Shown: positions 43,834-56,001 of the stretch, in pieces | Numbering within the stretch: the first letter of the stretch is position 1 | Layout of the letters: each line of letters starts with the position of its first letter | NCBI GenBank assembly: GCA_900095095.1 | Contig: FMBT01000309.1 | Coordinates: 372,001 to 436,000 of the forward strand | Direction of reading: 5' to 3' | Length of the DNA: 64,000 bases | Origin: Fragilariopsis cylindrus CCMP1102 | Taxonomy: Eukaryota > Bacillariophyta > Bacillariophyceae > Bacillariales > Bacillariaceae | The notes under the pieces: generated by a model | The model's input: only the letters and a program-made list of their open reading frames with translations | Databases searched by the model: none | What the model was told of the DNA's origin: nothing | Made by a program: the position numbers and the translations under genes

Positions 43834-44562
43834 ATTGACTTCGTTTTTTTGTATATTTCTCTATCTCTTTTTTTGGAATTCTATTATTATTTGATATATA
43901 TTTGGTATTGTCGAATGAATCGATGCCGGGATTTTGTGTTTGTGTCTAGACTTGTAAAAGAAGAAAGCTGTGAGGTATTGTCTCAATTTCTTGGAACAGA
44001 AGTGCAAGTACAGCAGTAGATACACTTTTGCTGAGTGTGATGGTTTCAAACTATTTTACTAACTTGCTTCAGTATTTATGTTTAAATGTTACGTTGTTGG
44101 TTGTCATTTTAATTACATAGTACTTCGATACTGTACATACCGTTATTATTATTCATTATCAGTTTATCGTACGGGTCGTGGTTTACTTGAAAGTGATTCT
44201 TAATCGCCAAACAACTTTCTCAATCGATCATGATTTGAAGAAAAAAGAAAAAAAATCGAAAACCTATGATCTCCCACACCTCTGAACGATTTTTATTTAG
44301 AGGATTCCCCTTAGTTTTCTATTTTCCCCGAATTCAATCACATCAAGCAACAGTCTGTTTTCTACCAGCCGGTTCTGTAGGTTTCCATAGAGTGTTGAAG
44401 TATCTTCTGCACGTTTTATTACGGTGTAGCACTGCTAAAAGCACATCAAATCAAGTCGAACAGAACTGACTTCCCGAAAGCCCAACGAACTCCCTTCCAT
44501 CAATTTTTACTACTACTAATACTAAAAAGTACATACATAATACCATATTACCTTATTGCACA
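43834..44562. promoter_or_regulatory. Intergenic between head-to-head MORN and psaI-like genes
   Basis: Includes the psaI-like promoter. No clear TATA box; CATACATAATACC lies about 35 bases before the ATG. Confidence 0.4.
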
Positions 44563-44952
44563 ATGAAATTTATCGCCCAATTGTTGATTCTTGTTATAGC
44601 CGTTCAGGCTGCCTATGGCTTCGCTCCATCCAGTGGATTTGCTTCGTCAAAAACTCAATTGATGGAAAAGAAAACATCCATCGCTGATGAATTTATGGGA
44701 AATGCAAACGAGGCTATCACTAATAAAGTACTCACATTTGCTGCCTCAACAACCGGACTTCTCCTTTCTTTAGGAGTCGATCCTGCATGGGCCGAAAAGG
44801 AACTCCCACCTGATACCAGTTATATCGGAAAGGACTTTACCGCCGCATACCTACCTGCCGTTATGGTCCCTCTTGTTGGTCTTGTCTTTCCTGCTTTTTC
44901 CATGGCTTTATTTTTCCTTTTAACTCAAGTTGAAGATACTGAGTCCGCTTAA
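44563..44952 (+). CDS. PSAI: Nuclear-encoded photosystem I subunit VIII (PsaI) with plastid-targeting leader
   Basis: 129 residues, one exon. Mature region near residues 91-127 reads FTAAYLPAVMVPLVGLVFPA then FSMALFFLLTQVEDTES, matching PsaI (MxxxYLPSIxVPLVGLVFPAxxMA). The leader has three parts. Residues 1-19 are a signal peptide (MKFIAQLLILVIAVQAAYG) with the GFAPSS plastid motif. A Ser/Lys/Thr-rich transit part follows. Then comes a hydrophobic stretch (VLTFAASTTGLLLSLGVDP) ending in AWA before EKELPPD. That second hydrophobic segment with an A-x-A site resembles thylakoid transfer domains of plant nuclear-encoded PsbW, PsbX and PsbY, which insert as a cleaved loop. Function: single-helix subunit stabilising PSI. 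In most red-lineage plastids psaI is plastid-encoded, so this is unusual. Confidence 0.9.
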   Translation: MKFIAQLLILVIAVQAAYGFAPSSGFASSKTQLMEKKTSIADEFMGNANEAITNKVLTFAASTTGLLLSLGVDPAWAEKELPPDTSYIGKDFTAAYLPAVMVPLVGLVFPAFSMALFFLLTQVEDTESA

Positions 44953-46412
44953 ATATTAGTATGATCATTTACTGATTCTCATAATATAACCAAAGAAAGT
45001 AAGATTAATGGCACCAATTAATACTTAAAGCCCAAAACACACAAAAAATAAAAATGTTTATTGCGTATACTACCGTACGGTTTTTTTTCGGGAGTTACCT
45101 TAGAGATGCATTCATACGTATTCGGCGAATTTATTCTTGTTGATTGGTTGACGGGTATTGATCAGCGTGCACAAACAAAAAATGATGATGGTTCCAAAAT
45201 CATAACTTAAATACAAATGGTAAATAACTTATAATAGAGAAACATTTTTTTCCATCTTACATTACAACGAGTTTCGTTCAACAATACAGTATGTATTTTT
45301 TAGTAGCTAGACTGTAGAGTTTGTACTACTGTATTATCGCAATAGAATAAATGTAAACAAAGCGGGCGAGCGAACAATGCATACAAGCTACTGTAGTGAT
45401 TAGTGATTTGTACTAGTATGTCAATATAATATGTCCGTAATAGAAGTTTCAAATATAATCACTACAAACTGATGGATTTTCTCCTGTATATGGTTTACTT
45501 TTCTATCTTGGTGAACACGTTCATTTCTCTTTGCAACACATATTCAGGTCTATTGGAGGAGTACATTGTGTGTATTTCTTATTTATATTTCTTATTATAT
45601 ATTAGTTCATTAAATTCTCCCTTAATAGTCTTTGAGCAAGTGCATGCTACTTCCTTTCAGTTATATTAAAACAAGATTCTTCTTGTTATAGTTCGCTAAT
45701 ACTGATGGAATTCACCAGAATGAAAGAAGTATGCATAATATGTTTTGCCTGTTTAAAGTGGACCCGGAATCCCCACCTGATCTAACACACTTGTTGTGTT
45801 TCATCCTAGACAAACTACATCTGTACCAGTCAAAATTTGAGCGAAGAAGTAATCAGAAGAATCGAAGATAGTGTCTACCCCAGTTGACTATTCTTGCAGT
45901 GTAAAAATAACAATGGTACTTTTAACTTTCAATCAACACAATGCCCTTCCTCCATCACTATTTCCACTCCAGCTGTGTCTTGATGTTTGCTAAGAAATGA
46001 TTAATTAAGTCCTAACTAGCAATTTGTAGTGCTAAATATCCATTTGTTGAACTTATCATTAGTTTATCACTGAACACTCTTTAGTATAATTCACCTACAA
46101 CCTTGGTTCTACAAGACATCACTGGGGTCAGAGGTATTAAGGAGAGAGATAACTACTACATATTATGTACTAACTGCCTACTACAGGCTGTATCAATAGA
46201 TAGGAGTCAGCTGCGAGTGCGCAGCCACCGATTAGAAAACATCACCATTCTTCCCACGACTTGGTTTTTTGTCGAAGAATCGACGACGAGCGATACGCGA
46301 CACAATACCGAAATTGAGCATTACAATCATACATCTTGTAATAACATTGAGTTCATATCCTACTTGCACAAGTATATCACCACCTGGCTATATAGCTTTA
46401 GAACATTAAATA
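44953..46412. other. Long intergenic, no gene seen
   Basis: 1.46 kb. Short open frames (e.g. around 46103-46426) have no motif or codon bias. Nothing recognised. Confidence 0.5.
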
Positions 46413-46829
46413 ATGGTAGTACTTGAGGCCGCCGCAATTGGAGCTGCGAGTTATGGTCTGTATAAAGGGGGGGACGCAGCAGTCAGAAAAGGCAAAGAAG
46501 CTCACAGAGAACACAAAAGGGAGAGTCAAAGATCATCTCAAAAATCCGAACTGAATCAGAAAACAAAGACACGAAGTGAACGAATGTCACAATTGGTCAA
46601 TATGAGCTCGAGACGGAATGGAGGTAATGCAAGTACTCCAAATATTATCACTACCGGCGGCTCGTCGATGAACTCTTCGACATCATCACAAGGGCGACGA
46701 TCCTCAATTGAGACATCCACAGTAGACGATCGTCACAGAAATGTAATGAAAAAGTTGAATTTAGAGCGAGAGGAAGAAAACAAAAAAGGAAAAAAGAAAT
46801 TGCGATTTAATCCATTCAAAAAGAAGTGA
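46413..46829 (+). CDS. Small basic protein with Gly/Ala-rich N-terminal helix, unknown
   Basis: 138 residues. Starts MVVLEAAAIGAASYGLYKGG, which may be a short membrane-associating glycine-zipper helix, then becomes strongly basic (GKEAHREHKRESQRSS), Ser-rich, and ends in a Lys cluster (KKGKKKLRFNPFKKK) that could be a nuclear or membrane-binding signal. No family recognised. An intact open frame with good coding composition is the main support. Confidence 0.6.
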   Translation: MVVLEAAAIGAASYGLYKGGDAAVRKGKEAHREHKRESQRSSQKSELNQKTKTRSERMSQLVNMSSRRNGGNASTPNIITTGGSSMNSSTSSQGRRSSIETSTVDDRHRNVMKKLNLEREEENKKGKKKLRFNPFKKK

Positions 46830-47514
46830 AAATACAGTGTATGAAGCGTGGACGACACAAATAATGTGTGTAGAAGGTTGGACTGTTTGGTGGGGTATGT
46901 TTATTTTAATACCTTCACCCTTTACAAGTTGAAAGTTTCATTGAAAGTGATACGAGAAGGAGCTTTAGAAAGCAACAACAAAAAACACGAGATTATACAC
47001 CATGGTTCACTTGGCTTCTCTTTCTTGTGATGACCGAGGATGAATACCACTACCACACTTATCGGTATTCATTATTTATAACAAATATACTTTTTAGCGG
47101 GTAGGATTTCCGGTATTACAGTAGACCAGATTTTAGATAAAAGCGGCACCGACACAGTGCTCAACATCATCTTGTTATGTAGGACATACAGAGAATTTAA
47201 TACCATCAGATACTATTTCTTTGCTCAGTGGTCCATCATCCAAGTACAGCAGTCTATGAAGGACACCCCCGTGGATTCGATATCCAAAGTAGACTGAATT
47301 ATCTGGTATAACATCACATTTTCAAGCTGTATTGAATAATCATTAATTGTGAGACCTTAAAAATTGTACAATATTGTTACTTCTGCATTTATTTCAGCTA
47401 AATATTGAAGAAAGGATGCGACTCCCTTCATTATACTATATAATTCAATAGCTAGGACGGATACATCACAAGCAAATTATATGAATATTTCTTTCATATT
47501 TCATCTCGAAGCAA
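46830..47514. other. Intergenic between convergent genes
   Basis: No feature recognised. Confidence 0.45.
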
Positions 47515-50408
47515 CTAGCTGCTGCCACTTTCATCAACTTGCTCGTCATCTTTGCTGCCACCATCATCACCTTCCTCTTCATCCTTGCTATCACTATCAT
47601 CATCTTGCTCGTTATCCTTACTACCACTGTTATCATCTTGATCGTCATCGTCCGAATCATTGTCTGAATCGGTCTTTGTCACTTTGATCTTACTAGCATC
47701 GAAGTCGTCACCGCCATCAATGATTACTTGTTGATTATCTGAGAGGTCACCAAACATCATATCATTCAGCTTCCTATAGTTGACACGTTGCCTCTTGCGC
47801 TTACCATTGATGATGTTTGACTCGCAGAAGTCTGCTCCAAAGTCTGCATTATTGGATTCTTCCTTTACCTCTTTTCGTCTCACAAGTCTACGACTTTTAC
47901 GAATTTTTGTTTCACTTTCATCGTCACTGGTCTCTTCGGAGCTTTCATTATCGTCTTCGGATAGAGCACCAAGTTCATCCTTACCTACCATGAACTCAAC
48001 GGAACACGTAGAGTCATCTGAATGTGAATCATCGTCGTCTTTCTCTTTGCGCCTCCTTTCTTTGAACGAATCCTCGTCAAAGAGAGAATAGTCATTTTCA
48101 TCTTCAGAATCCGAACCAACTGGCATTTGTACTTGACTTTTGTTTGTTGTGTCTTCTCCCAAGAACATAGCCATAAGACGTTGGGTGTCCTCGTTTCGTT
48201 TCCCCTTCAAAATCTTCATGGCAGTTTCATACTCCCATTGCGAATTAGGGAAAATTTCGTGAATATCTTCCCATGAACCAGAAGATGCAGCATCATCATC
48301 GTCGTCTCCAATACAAAGATCATGCATTTCGCCCATGAATATTGCGATACTTTCGCAAATGGGACAAAACCAATCCTCGTCTTCATTTTCAATGTCTTCA
48401 CTTTTAACGATAGGGCAAACGCATTTCATGTGGAATGCACGGTGGCAATCTTTCCCATCACATAGAATGACATCATTCTCATCCGAGCAGTCGCCAATCA
48501 TGCAAACCGAACATTTTAAGTCGTCTAATGAGATTCCAGAGTCGTTGTCATCGTCGTCGACATCTTTTTTGGGTTTCACATCGGTGTGAGCTGCTTTCGT
48601 AATTGATGGCATACTATCTTTCTCGCCTCGTTTTAAACAGGTTGAAGCTTTGGAGCATTTCGTAACAGCGCTAGAAGCTTCGGTGGTGACTTGGAACGAG
48701 TTGAACGTTCACCTGTATTATTATTGTTAACAATAATTTCTTTGGGGATTATGCTGCTGCCTTTGTTATTTTTGCACTTCGTATTCGCCTGTTTCCCTTC
48801 TTCGATCATGCTAGGTTTTCGTTCTCCGGTACGTGGAACAATCCGACGTACATCTCTGCACAAGTTGGACCCAAACGGGAAAAAATGCCCTGCATGTTGA
48901 GGATATTCTTGACAAAACGAAAAAAGTTTCGAATAATCAATTGCTTCGTTACTAGTTCTTATTGATTCCAGTGATAGAAATGCCTCTCTAATTTTGAACT
49001 TTGCTCCAGTTAATTTGCACAAAGTTTGGGCAACTTCTTGAGACGATCTTCCACCTAACTTGCTACTTTCAAGGAAGTGCTGGCGATTGCGTTTTGTTGA
49101 TGTCATTGTTGACAGCGTCGTATTGGCCATGCGGATATTTGTGGCTTGTGATTTCAAAAATGTCTTGAGTTGTTTGAGTTGACGCTCCCATAAAAGAGCC
49201 TTATATGAAGCAGATTCTCGCTCCCATTCTTTTTGAAATGACTGGACATCTTCGGTTTCCAACAATAGTGGAGGATTTTGGAAGATTTGATCAGTGATCT
49301 TGCGATTCAAAATCTTTTCCTGTACAGCCGATGATTGGCTACTTGTTATGGCTTTTGTTCCATTCGCATTTTTTCGTTTCCGCTTTTTCGTCGAAGGTGA
49401 TTGCTTGTCTTGTGTCGTTTGCTTTTGTTGAATACTGCAAATCAAACAATGAAAATCGCCTCGTGGTACCACAAGCAGGGGCACAAAGTGACATTTCTGA
49501 TGATACAAGCGATTGCAAGTGTCGCAATAAACCAATGCGTTATTTCGGTCGTAAAATGTATCGCCGTCTAAATAGGGATGATCCAAACTAAAATAATAGT
49601 CCTCGTCTTCCTCTAATTCCGATTTGCGATCCTTAGGAAAGAAAAGAGCTCGATCACTGCAATCCAGTCCACAATGACACATAAAGCAAGCGGCCTCTTC
49701 TTCTTCTTCGCTGTTGCTGGTATAATTACTAGTACAACTTGTATCATCAGATTTTTTTTCGTGTTGTTTTTGTTTTAGCTGTCGCTTGGTCTTTTCTTTT
49801 TGCAATTGAGTTGGTTTAGACTCTACCAAATCTTTTTTCGTCTCCTTTTTTGGTTTTTGGAATCGTTCCTAGACTTTGCTACCGTTTTTTTGGTCGTTTT
49901 CTGGTGATGCTTCTGCTTCTCGGGACTTTTTGCTGCCGTAATAATCGTCTTAGTTTTGTTTCTGGTGTCTTTCCTTTTCTTCGCCTTTCCATTCGCAGTC
50001 TGGCAGGTATTATTTTTCGCGACAGAAGTTTCAGATGACGCAGAAGTGTTTGATTTTGGACTCTTTTTGGTGTTTTTTTCTGTGACTTCACCTTTGACTT
50101 TTCCGTCAACCTTTTCAATCGTTTTAAAGCTAAAATAGGGGTTGATGATACGGAAGAGTCATCGCTACTAGATGCATCGCTCCCACCATTGTCTTGTTAT
50201 AGCAGTTCCAAGCAACCGAGATTTCTTTTTGTGAGGTCATCGTTCAGCGCAAAAAAATACATACGAATACTGAATATTTCACAAAAACAAGAAAAACCTA
50301 GTCGTACTATTAGTACTCACCTCTATTATTCTTACTTAGTTGGCTAAGCGAGGCAGTCGCGTCACTATTGTTGGTTTCAATCTTTTCATCATCCCCATCA
50401 AAAACCAT
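47515..50408 (-). CDS. Double PHD-finger chromatin protein; three frame changes
   Basis: Exon 1 is 50408-50321 (MVFDGDDEKIETNN...), then an intron 50320-50193 joining in phase 1 to DNGGSDASSSDDSS. The N-terminal third is Lys/Ser/Thr-rich and basic. First zinc module: CFMCHCGLDCSDRALFF, then VYCDTCNRLYHQKCHF and FHCLICS, a PHD-type Cys4-His-Cys3. The middle is helical and basic. Second PHD: CSVCMIGDCSDENDVILC, DCHRAFHMKCVCP and DWFCPIC. The C-terminus is very acidic (repeats of DDDSDSKDEEEGDDGGSK). Probably a histone-tail reader; the mark bound is not predictable. Reading it as one gene needs an added base at 50112-50115, at 49846-49851 and at about 48631-48637, all homopolymers. Without these it would be three ORFs; the shared domain style and lack of spacer favour one gene. 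Confidence 0.75.
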
Positions 50409-51607
50409 GATAAGGTGACAATATTCTTTGCAATTAGAAATGGAATGCTTTCTTATCGAGATGAGAATGAAGCCCAGAAACTGATGTCGACAATCGACAA
50501 GTAAAGAGATTGACGGCGGCTCACCTGAAAGTCGCAATTATTATGAGACAATGAAATATTGGAAGTCTTCGATTTTCGACGATTGATTCGCCTTCGCGGC
50601 TATTCATTTTGTGTGTGTGCCGATGTCGTACCGTACGGCGGCACGACGGACGATTAAGTTTCTCCGAATACTTCCTCTGCTTCAGTGTTGTTGTCCTCGT
50701 AAATGATATATCACAGTATATATTTGATGAAAGGTTTTGTTTCAACAAATTTCTTTCCTTTGCCTAAAAAGCTGTATCCAGCCCTACTTTGTTTGGATTC
50801 ACTTGTTCTACTTATTGTGTCTGAAAGGACCAGACACAACCTGTAGGGAAGAGTTTTACAACAATGGACTACTGCTCTACTTGTGATGTGGTGCCATTCA
50901 GTGACCACTAACTAAAGGATCCAGCAATATAGGCTTGACGAGGACAAAAATGAGAATGACTGAAGTGATTGTGATATGATATGGTGTGCAGTCTACCAAA
51001 AATATGTTCCACACATATATTATGTTATATCTAACACTTGCAGCTACAAGGCTAATTGTGAGGGAAAGTTCATATCAAGAGTTCAGTCTGAAGAGACATT
51101 TTATAAACACTTCAACAGTCCTACAATAAAAGAAAGTATACAGGAGAAGAAGAATAAGAAGAAGAAGAAGAAACATGATATGTTATCAGGATGTGCAAAA
51201 TAATGCCAAACAAGTAAGTAAGCAATGATTTAGGGGATTCCTTTTTCAAGTCATGTTGAGTCTAACTAGTTCATTACTCATTTGTTTGGGAACAAATAAG
51301 TAGTGATCAAAATTCTGTTCAGTAGACTTTGTTGTCCTTCAAAAAGATTGTTTACTAATAAATACAGAAAGAGCTTCACAAGCACTTATTTAGCTCTTTT
51401 TACTGAATAACTCAACAACGCGCCACAAAAAAAAAACCTACGTTTCGCCACACGCATTTTTTGAAACAGATCAGAACAATTGTTTAACAACATCCATGCA
51501 TCATACTTTCTTCTCCGAGTACAATTGTAACCGCTTCAATACCCTCAGCAGTCGCTGTTACTACTAGTACTTGAGATCCTTCATAATATATTGATTATCA
51601 TTATTCT
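50409..51607. promoter_or_regulatory. Intergenic between head-to-head PHD and ECO1 genes
   Basis: 1.2 kb with no gene; an AAG repeat near 51148-51172 makes a short Lys-rich open frame that is not convincing. An A run lies at about 51427-51437. Confidence 0.45.
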
Positions 51608-53163
51608 ATGATGGCATTGCGTTGTCCCATCAAACGGAAACGAAGTGCTGGTAGTGTCACTGATACCACTACGGGTAGCCCTATTAGTACGACGGATGCT
51701 TCGCCGAATATCCGTACAAGTAATATCGATGGTGGTGCTGGTGGTACAAATAAAAGTACCGGTATTTCCCCACCACCATTTATTATGAATGAAGATGCTA
51801 CCATCGGTAGTAGTAACGGCGTGGATATATGTTCCATTAGAGATGATGATGATGATGATGAACCACGAAGTCGTCAGAGTTCTCTCTTGTCATTCTTTGT
51901 AAAGAAAAAGGTAATAAAATCCAAAAACCACCAAAAAAGTAGTCCTACTGATTCAAGTACAAATACAAGCACGTGCAATATCATCCAAGATACAAATGCA
52001 AATCTATCTTCTACCAACGTCAAAGCCAACACCTCAAAATCAAAAAGACCAATATCAGCAACAGCGTCGTCAGCGTTGTCATCGCGATCATCATCACCGC
52101 AAAAGAAGAAGAAAAATCCCTAACACAAGTTTATATCGATTGTGGACAATCCCAATTTGGTCAAATTCTTTGTAATACATGTGGGATGTTGTACATGCCA
52201 GGGATTGTAGAAGATGAAAATCAACATAAGAAACTGTGTCAGGCCTATACTCAAGGTATACCCTGTGTTCGTGGAAATATTAAAGGGGGCAGGCACGTAG
52301 TTGTAGTGGGAAATAATAATAATAATAATAATAATAAAGGTAGGACTGTACAACAGCAACAATATGCACCGAAGAACGGCGATATTGGTAGCGATTATGA
52401 TAGCGCGACCATTGTCTTGTGGAGACCACCCACTTGCAGTAGCAGCGGCAACAACGCCAATAAAAAGAATTATAAAAATGATAAGAAGCAAGATCCCAAC
52501 ACTTGTACCACCACCACTAATGTTGTTCACAACAAACATATACCATCGCAATGGCCATTGTTAGCTCAAATGATTTCTAAAGATCTAGGAACACACGAAC
52601 AAAGTACATTCGATCATATAAACAATAATACTGTATTGTTATATCTAGGGAATGCCACCAACAATACATGTAGCACAACTCGTCGACGCAGCAACAGCAA
52701 CAACAACATTATGAACAAACATAACCAAAACGGCGGTGGTCCTAATCGAATCCTCGGTGCCGTTACAGTACAATTTCTAAGTGAGGCATATCGTATGATA
52801 AGTCATCAGGAACGATCTTTAACACCGGAACGGGCTAAATTGGGTATAGGTTTATTATGGACTCATCCAGTAGCACGACATAAAGGAATTGCAACACGAT
52901 TAGTCCATGCTGCACGTGATCATTCTATATTCGGGATGCGAATCGCAAGGAGTGATGTAGCATTTTCAAGTCCTACTCAAGCTGGTTATGACTTTGCCCT
53001 ACACTACTACAATGATATTAAGAATTGTAATGATAATAGTAGTAGTAACAAATCGAATGACGAAAAGGGATATAATAACAAAGGCAAGAACAATGATGAA
53101 CAGCAGCAACAGAAAGAAAATGTGTCTCGAACGAGGCCGCTTGTATACGAAATGCATTTATAA
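51608..53163 (+). CDS. ECO1: Cohesin acetyltransferase ECO1/ESCO with PIP box; one frame change
   Basis: Acetylates Smc3 in S phase to establish sister-chromatid cohesion. The N-terminus is disordered and contains QSSLLSFF, a textbook PCNA-binding PIP box (QxxLxxFF), as in yeast Eco1. Then a zinc finger, VYIDCGQSQFGQILCNTCGM followed by EDENQHKKLC, the ESCO CCH-type pattern. The acetyltransferase part has ILGAVTVQFLSEAYRM, RAKLGIGLLWTHPVARHKGI, ATRLVHAARDHSIFG and SDVAFSSPTQAGYDFALHYY, ending PLVYEMHL, all in ESCO order. A 150-residue Asn/Thr-rich insert separates finger and catalytic domain. At 52112-52116 the A run seems one base short: SSPQKKKK continues as SLTQVYIDCG in the next frame. 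Identification firm. Confidence 0.92.
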
Positions 53164-53714
53164 ATATACAGGGAAGTATATATAGATATATATCCATTAA
53201 ATATATATCTGTGCGTAGACAAAGATTGTTCGAAAAAATCTTTCGACGATCTAAGTGACCCACCTTCGTATTAGTAAATTTTTATCTCGAATGATGGTCT
53301 TCATCGTTCAATGGTTGCATTTTCTATTTAATAGTTTCTCATCACAGTACTAAAAGAAAAAGCCTCCTAGTAAAAACGCAAATCAGACAATAATGTTACA
53401 TTATATTTAATTTATAACAAAATTACTATACTATACTTACTATGATGCATCCTTCTGATGTATGATTATAATATCTCAATTACCTCTTTCATACACTTGT
53501 GCACAAGATTCATAAAATTAGATACAAATATACAATACAATACAAATAACTAATACTACACCACGACGAAGACGAAATAATGACGCATCATCATTTTTTT
53601 CGTCGAATGTATTCCGGTCTTTGACTTTCCATTGTGTCCTCCCATTTCCCCTCCCGAACCCTTGCCAGTATGACATGACCACTAATCATAAATCCATCCC
53701 CATTCTCAAATTTA
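53164..53714. other. Intergenic between convergent genes
   Basis: Starts with TA-rich repeats (53176-53210). No gene recognised. Confidence 0.5.
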
Positions 53715-54577
53715 CTACGTCTTCCCGTTGTTTCCTTTTTCTGATACCTCTTCGGCACGTGAAGCTATGATACTATCACGATTCGCCTCGATATTATCAG
53801 CTATAGGACCATGTTTTGTCGAAATATCATCGCCGCCATCAACTTCATTGTTGTTACTGTTGTTACTGTTGGTGCTGTTGATGTTGCTGTTATCACTGCT
53901 AATGCTAATGCTTCTATTTTTGTTTTTGTTGTCGTTATTATTCCTGGCGGCGGGTGCCGGTGTAACTTTGACGGCAACACGTCGCATTCGTCGACACAAT
54001 TCAGGTCGTACTTTAACAAACAGTTCATGATAATATCCTCCACGCGCAGGTCCTGTGTTGATAAGTTCAAACCCGTATAGATTAAGTTGTCTCTTGAATG
54101 ATGATAAACGAGATTGACGAAAATATAAAGGAACGATTTCCTTGAAGAAATTATCTGCCTTATGAATAGCAAATGCCCGACCATTGGCCACAAAGGAAAT
54201 AACATCCGCACGACCAGCAGCTTCTACTTCTACCAAAAGACGATGAAGTTTTTCGGGAAACGGTTCAATGACACCACCTCTCATTCGACGATTACCACCA
54301 GGAAAGGAGAGTGCATTATGTGACTGATACTGTTGTAAGAGGTTGATTTCCTGCTGCTGGGCAGCTGATGTAGCGTGATTACGACCAGCTAATGATCCTA
54401 CTCCTGCTCCTCCTCCCGCGTTCATTGTATTATTGCTCATCATAGGTCCAATTCCATTCTGCTGCTGATTCGCCATCATAAGTTGACCATAGATAGGATT
54501 ATTCTGATACGAATTCGCCTGACCTGGTGTCATTCCTCCACTGGATTGTGTTTGTGGCATTCGATTATTATTATTAC

Positions 54578-54613
<36 letters not shown>

Positions 54614-55261
54614 GCTGATACTGTAGTTGCATTTGCTGTTGCAGTTGCAGCTGCTGCTGCTGTAGTTGTTGTTGCTGCTGCTGCTGCTGCTGCAGTTGTA
54701 GTTGTTGATGTTGCTGTTGCTGTTGGTTCTGTTGATTCTGCGCTATCATGAGAGCAGGATTCATGTTGTTTTGGGGATTACTAGTGTTCATACTTGAGGC
54801 ATTCAGCTGCTGCTGAAGTTTCATGAATTTATTAACGTCGAAGTTATTCATTGCGGCTGCGTTCATGTTCGTGCTCATATTCATGTTCATGTTAGTGTTC
54901 GTATTAGTGTTCGTATTCGTATTTGTTCTTTTTTGGATATTATTGCTACTAGTATTGGGGTAATTCATGGTATTCATCATGCCAGTTACGTCCGTTCCGG
55001 GTGTGGCGTTGTTGTTGGTGATGCTGTTGATGTTGGTATTGTTGTTATTCGTAGAATTCATGCCGTTCATGTTCGTAATGATTGCGGTAGGTTCAACGCT
55101 ACTGCGCAAAAAATCTGTGATCGGTCTGTTATTATTGATTCCTCCAGAGGATCCCTGATTGCTGTTATAACGGTGTTATAATTGGTATTGGAATCTTCCG
55201 TATACGTAGAAAAAGTTCTTGGGTTCAACACAATAGCGGACGAAGAATGTATTAGACTCAT
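53715..55261 (-). CDS. Heat-shock-factor-type DNA-binding protein; one frame change near 55170
   Basis: HSF domain at the centre-right: PFPEKLHRLLVEVEAAGRAD, ISFVANGRAFAIHKADNFFK, EIVPLYFRQSRLSSFKRQLN and LYGFELI, then GGYYHELFVKVRPELCRRMRR. This is the diatom HSF form, with RLSSFKRQLNLYGF as recognition helix. HSF-like factors are greatly expanded in diatoms, so a role in heat stress cannot be assumed. The N-terminal 270 residues are Asn/Thr/Met and Gln/Leu runs, with long TTA and TGC repeats near 54567-54715. No heptad HR-A/B region is obvious. Frame from the ATG at 55261 (MSLIHSSSAIVLNPRTFSTY) must shift once near 55168-55173 to reach NSNQGSSGGINNNRPITDFL; otherwise translation would start further downstream within the run beginning near 55109. 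Confidence 0.88.
54567..54715. repeat. Trinucleotide arrays encoding poly-Asn and poly-Gln in the HSF gene
   Basis: An ATT/TTA array (about 54567-54613) encodes Asn on the minus strand, followed by TGC/TGT arrays (about 54615-54720) encoding Gln/Leu. Confidence 0.9.
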
Positions 55262-56001
55262 AAGTAATAACGTTAGTCTGTTGTTCTTTACTATCTACAA
55301 TTAATTGTACACGGAGGGAACTATGTGAAGGAAATTGAATATTAATAAAAACAATAGGAGTAAAAGGTAACGAGCCTGGCAGTGCGATGAGATAGAGTCA
55401 ATAATTGTTGAACGTAGAACAATAATAGAACACTAAATCAAGAGAAAAGCGCAGATCTTTTTTTCTTCTCTGAAAGTTACCGTATTCAACAACGTGTTAG
55501 CTTATTGCTATTCAACGCCGTATATTCAATATTTACGCGTGCATTTTTAGTTTTTTTTTAATTGGTAAAAATAGAGTTGTCAAAAGAACGTCGTCGCAGA
55601 ATGTTTTGATTCCTAATTCTTATCTAGGAGACGACTCACTCGGCTTTTAGATTTGAATTTTTAATCACGTTCTTTGTTCTTCTCAATTTACTACAGTAGT
55701 ACAGTACAATATGTATTGACCGTACTGTTTTTACTGCAGTAAGTACAAGTACAAGAACAATTGAAAATACTTCCCCCGAATTCGAGAATCTGATGTGATT
55801 TTTTTCATCATAGTACCGTATTACAGGCTACCGTAAGTTACTGTAACACTGTACCGGCATATTCACACTTCGCTCGATCCTCGATCGCCTTATTGACTAT
55901 GTTGGTAATGACTGGCTATTGGCGAAGAACTTCAAATTCTGTACTGTAGTAGATTGGCGTTTAAACGATGTTATTGTTGCGAACAGTTGGCGTATCGAGG
56001 A
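55262..56001. promoter_or_regulatory. Intergenic between head-to-head HSF and MRS2 genes
   Basis: No gene. Scattered TACAGTAGTACAGTAC-like and TACCGTA motifs at about 55691-55706 and 55814-55850; no strong element. Confidence 0.4.

Noticed and set aside
44953-46412. Open frames at 45472-45669 and 46103-46426
   Set aside because: No ATG context, motif or codon bias; AT-rich chance frames.
46413-46829. Small basic protein as a histone-like or ribosomal protein
   Set aside because: Composition is basic but no family pattern is present; left as unknown.
50976-51203. Lys-rich open frame ending in an AAG repeat
   Set aside because: Driven by the microsatellite, no recognisable domain, and lies in a promoter region.
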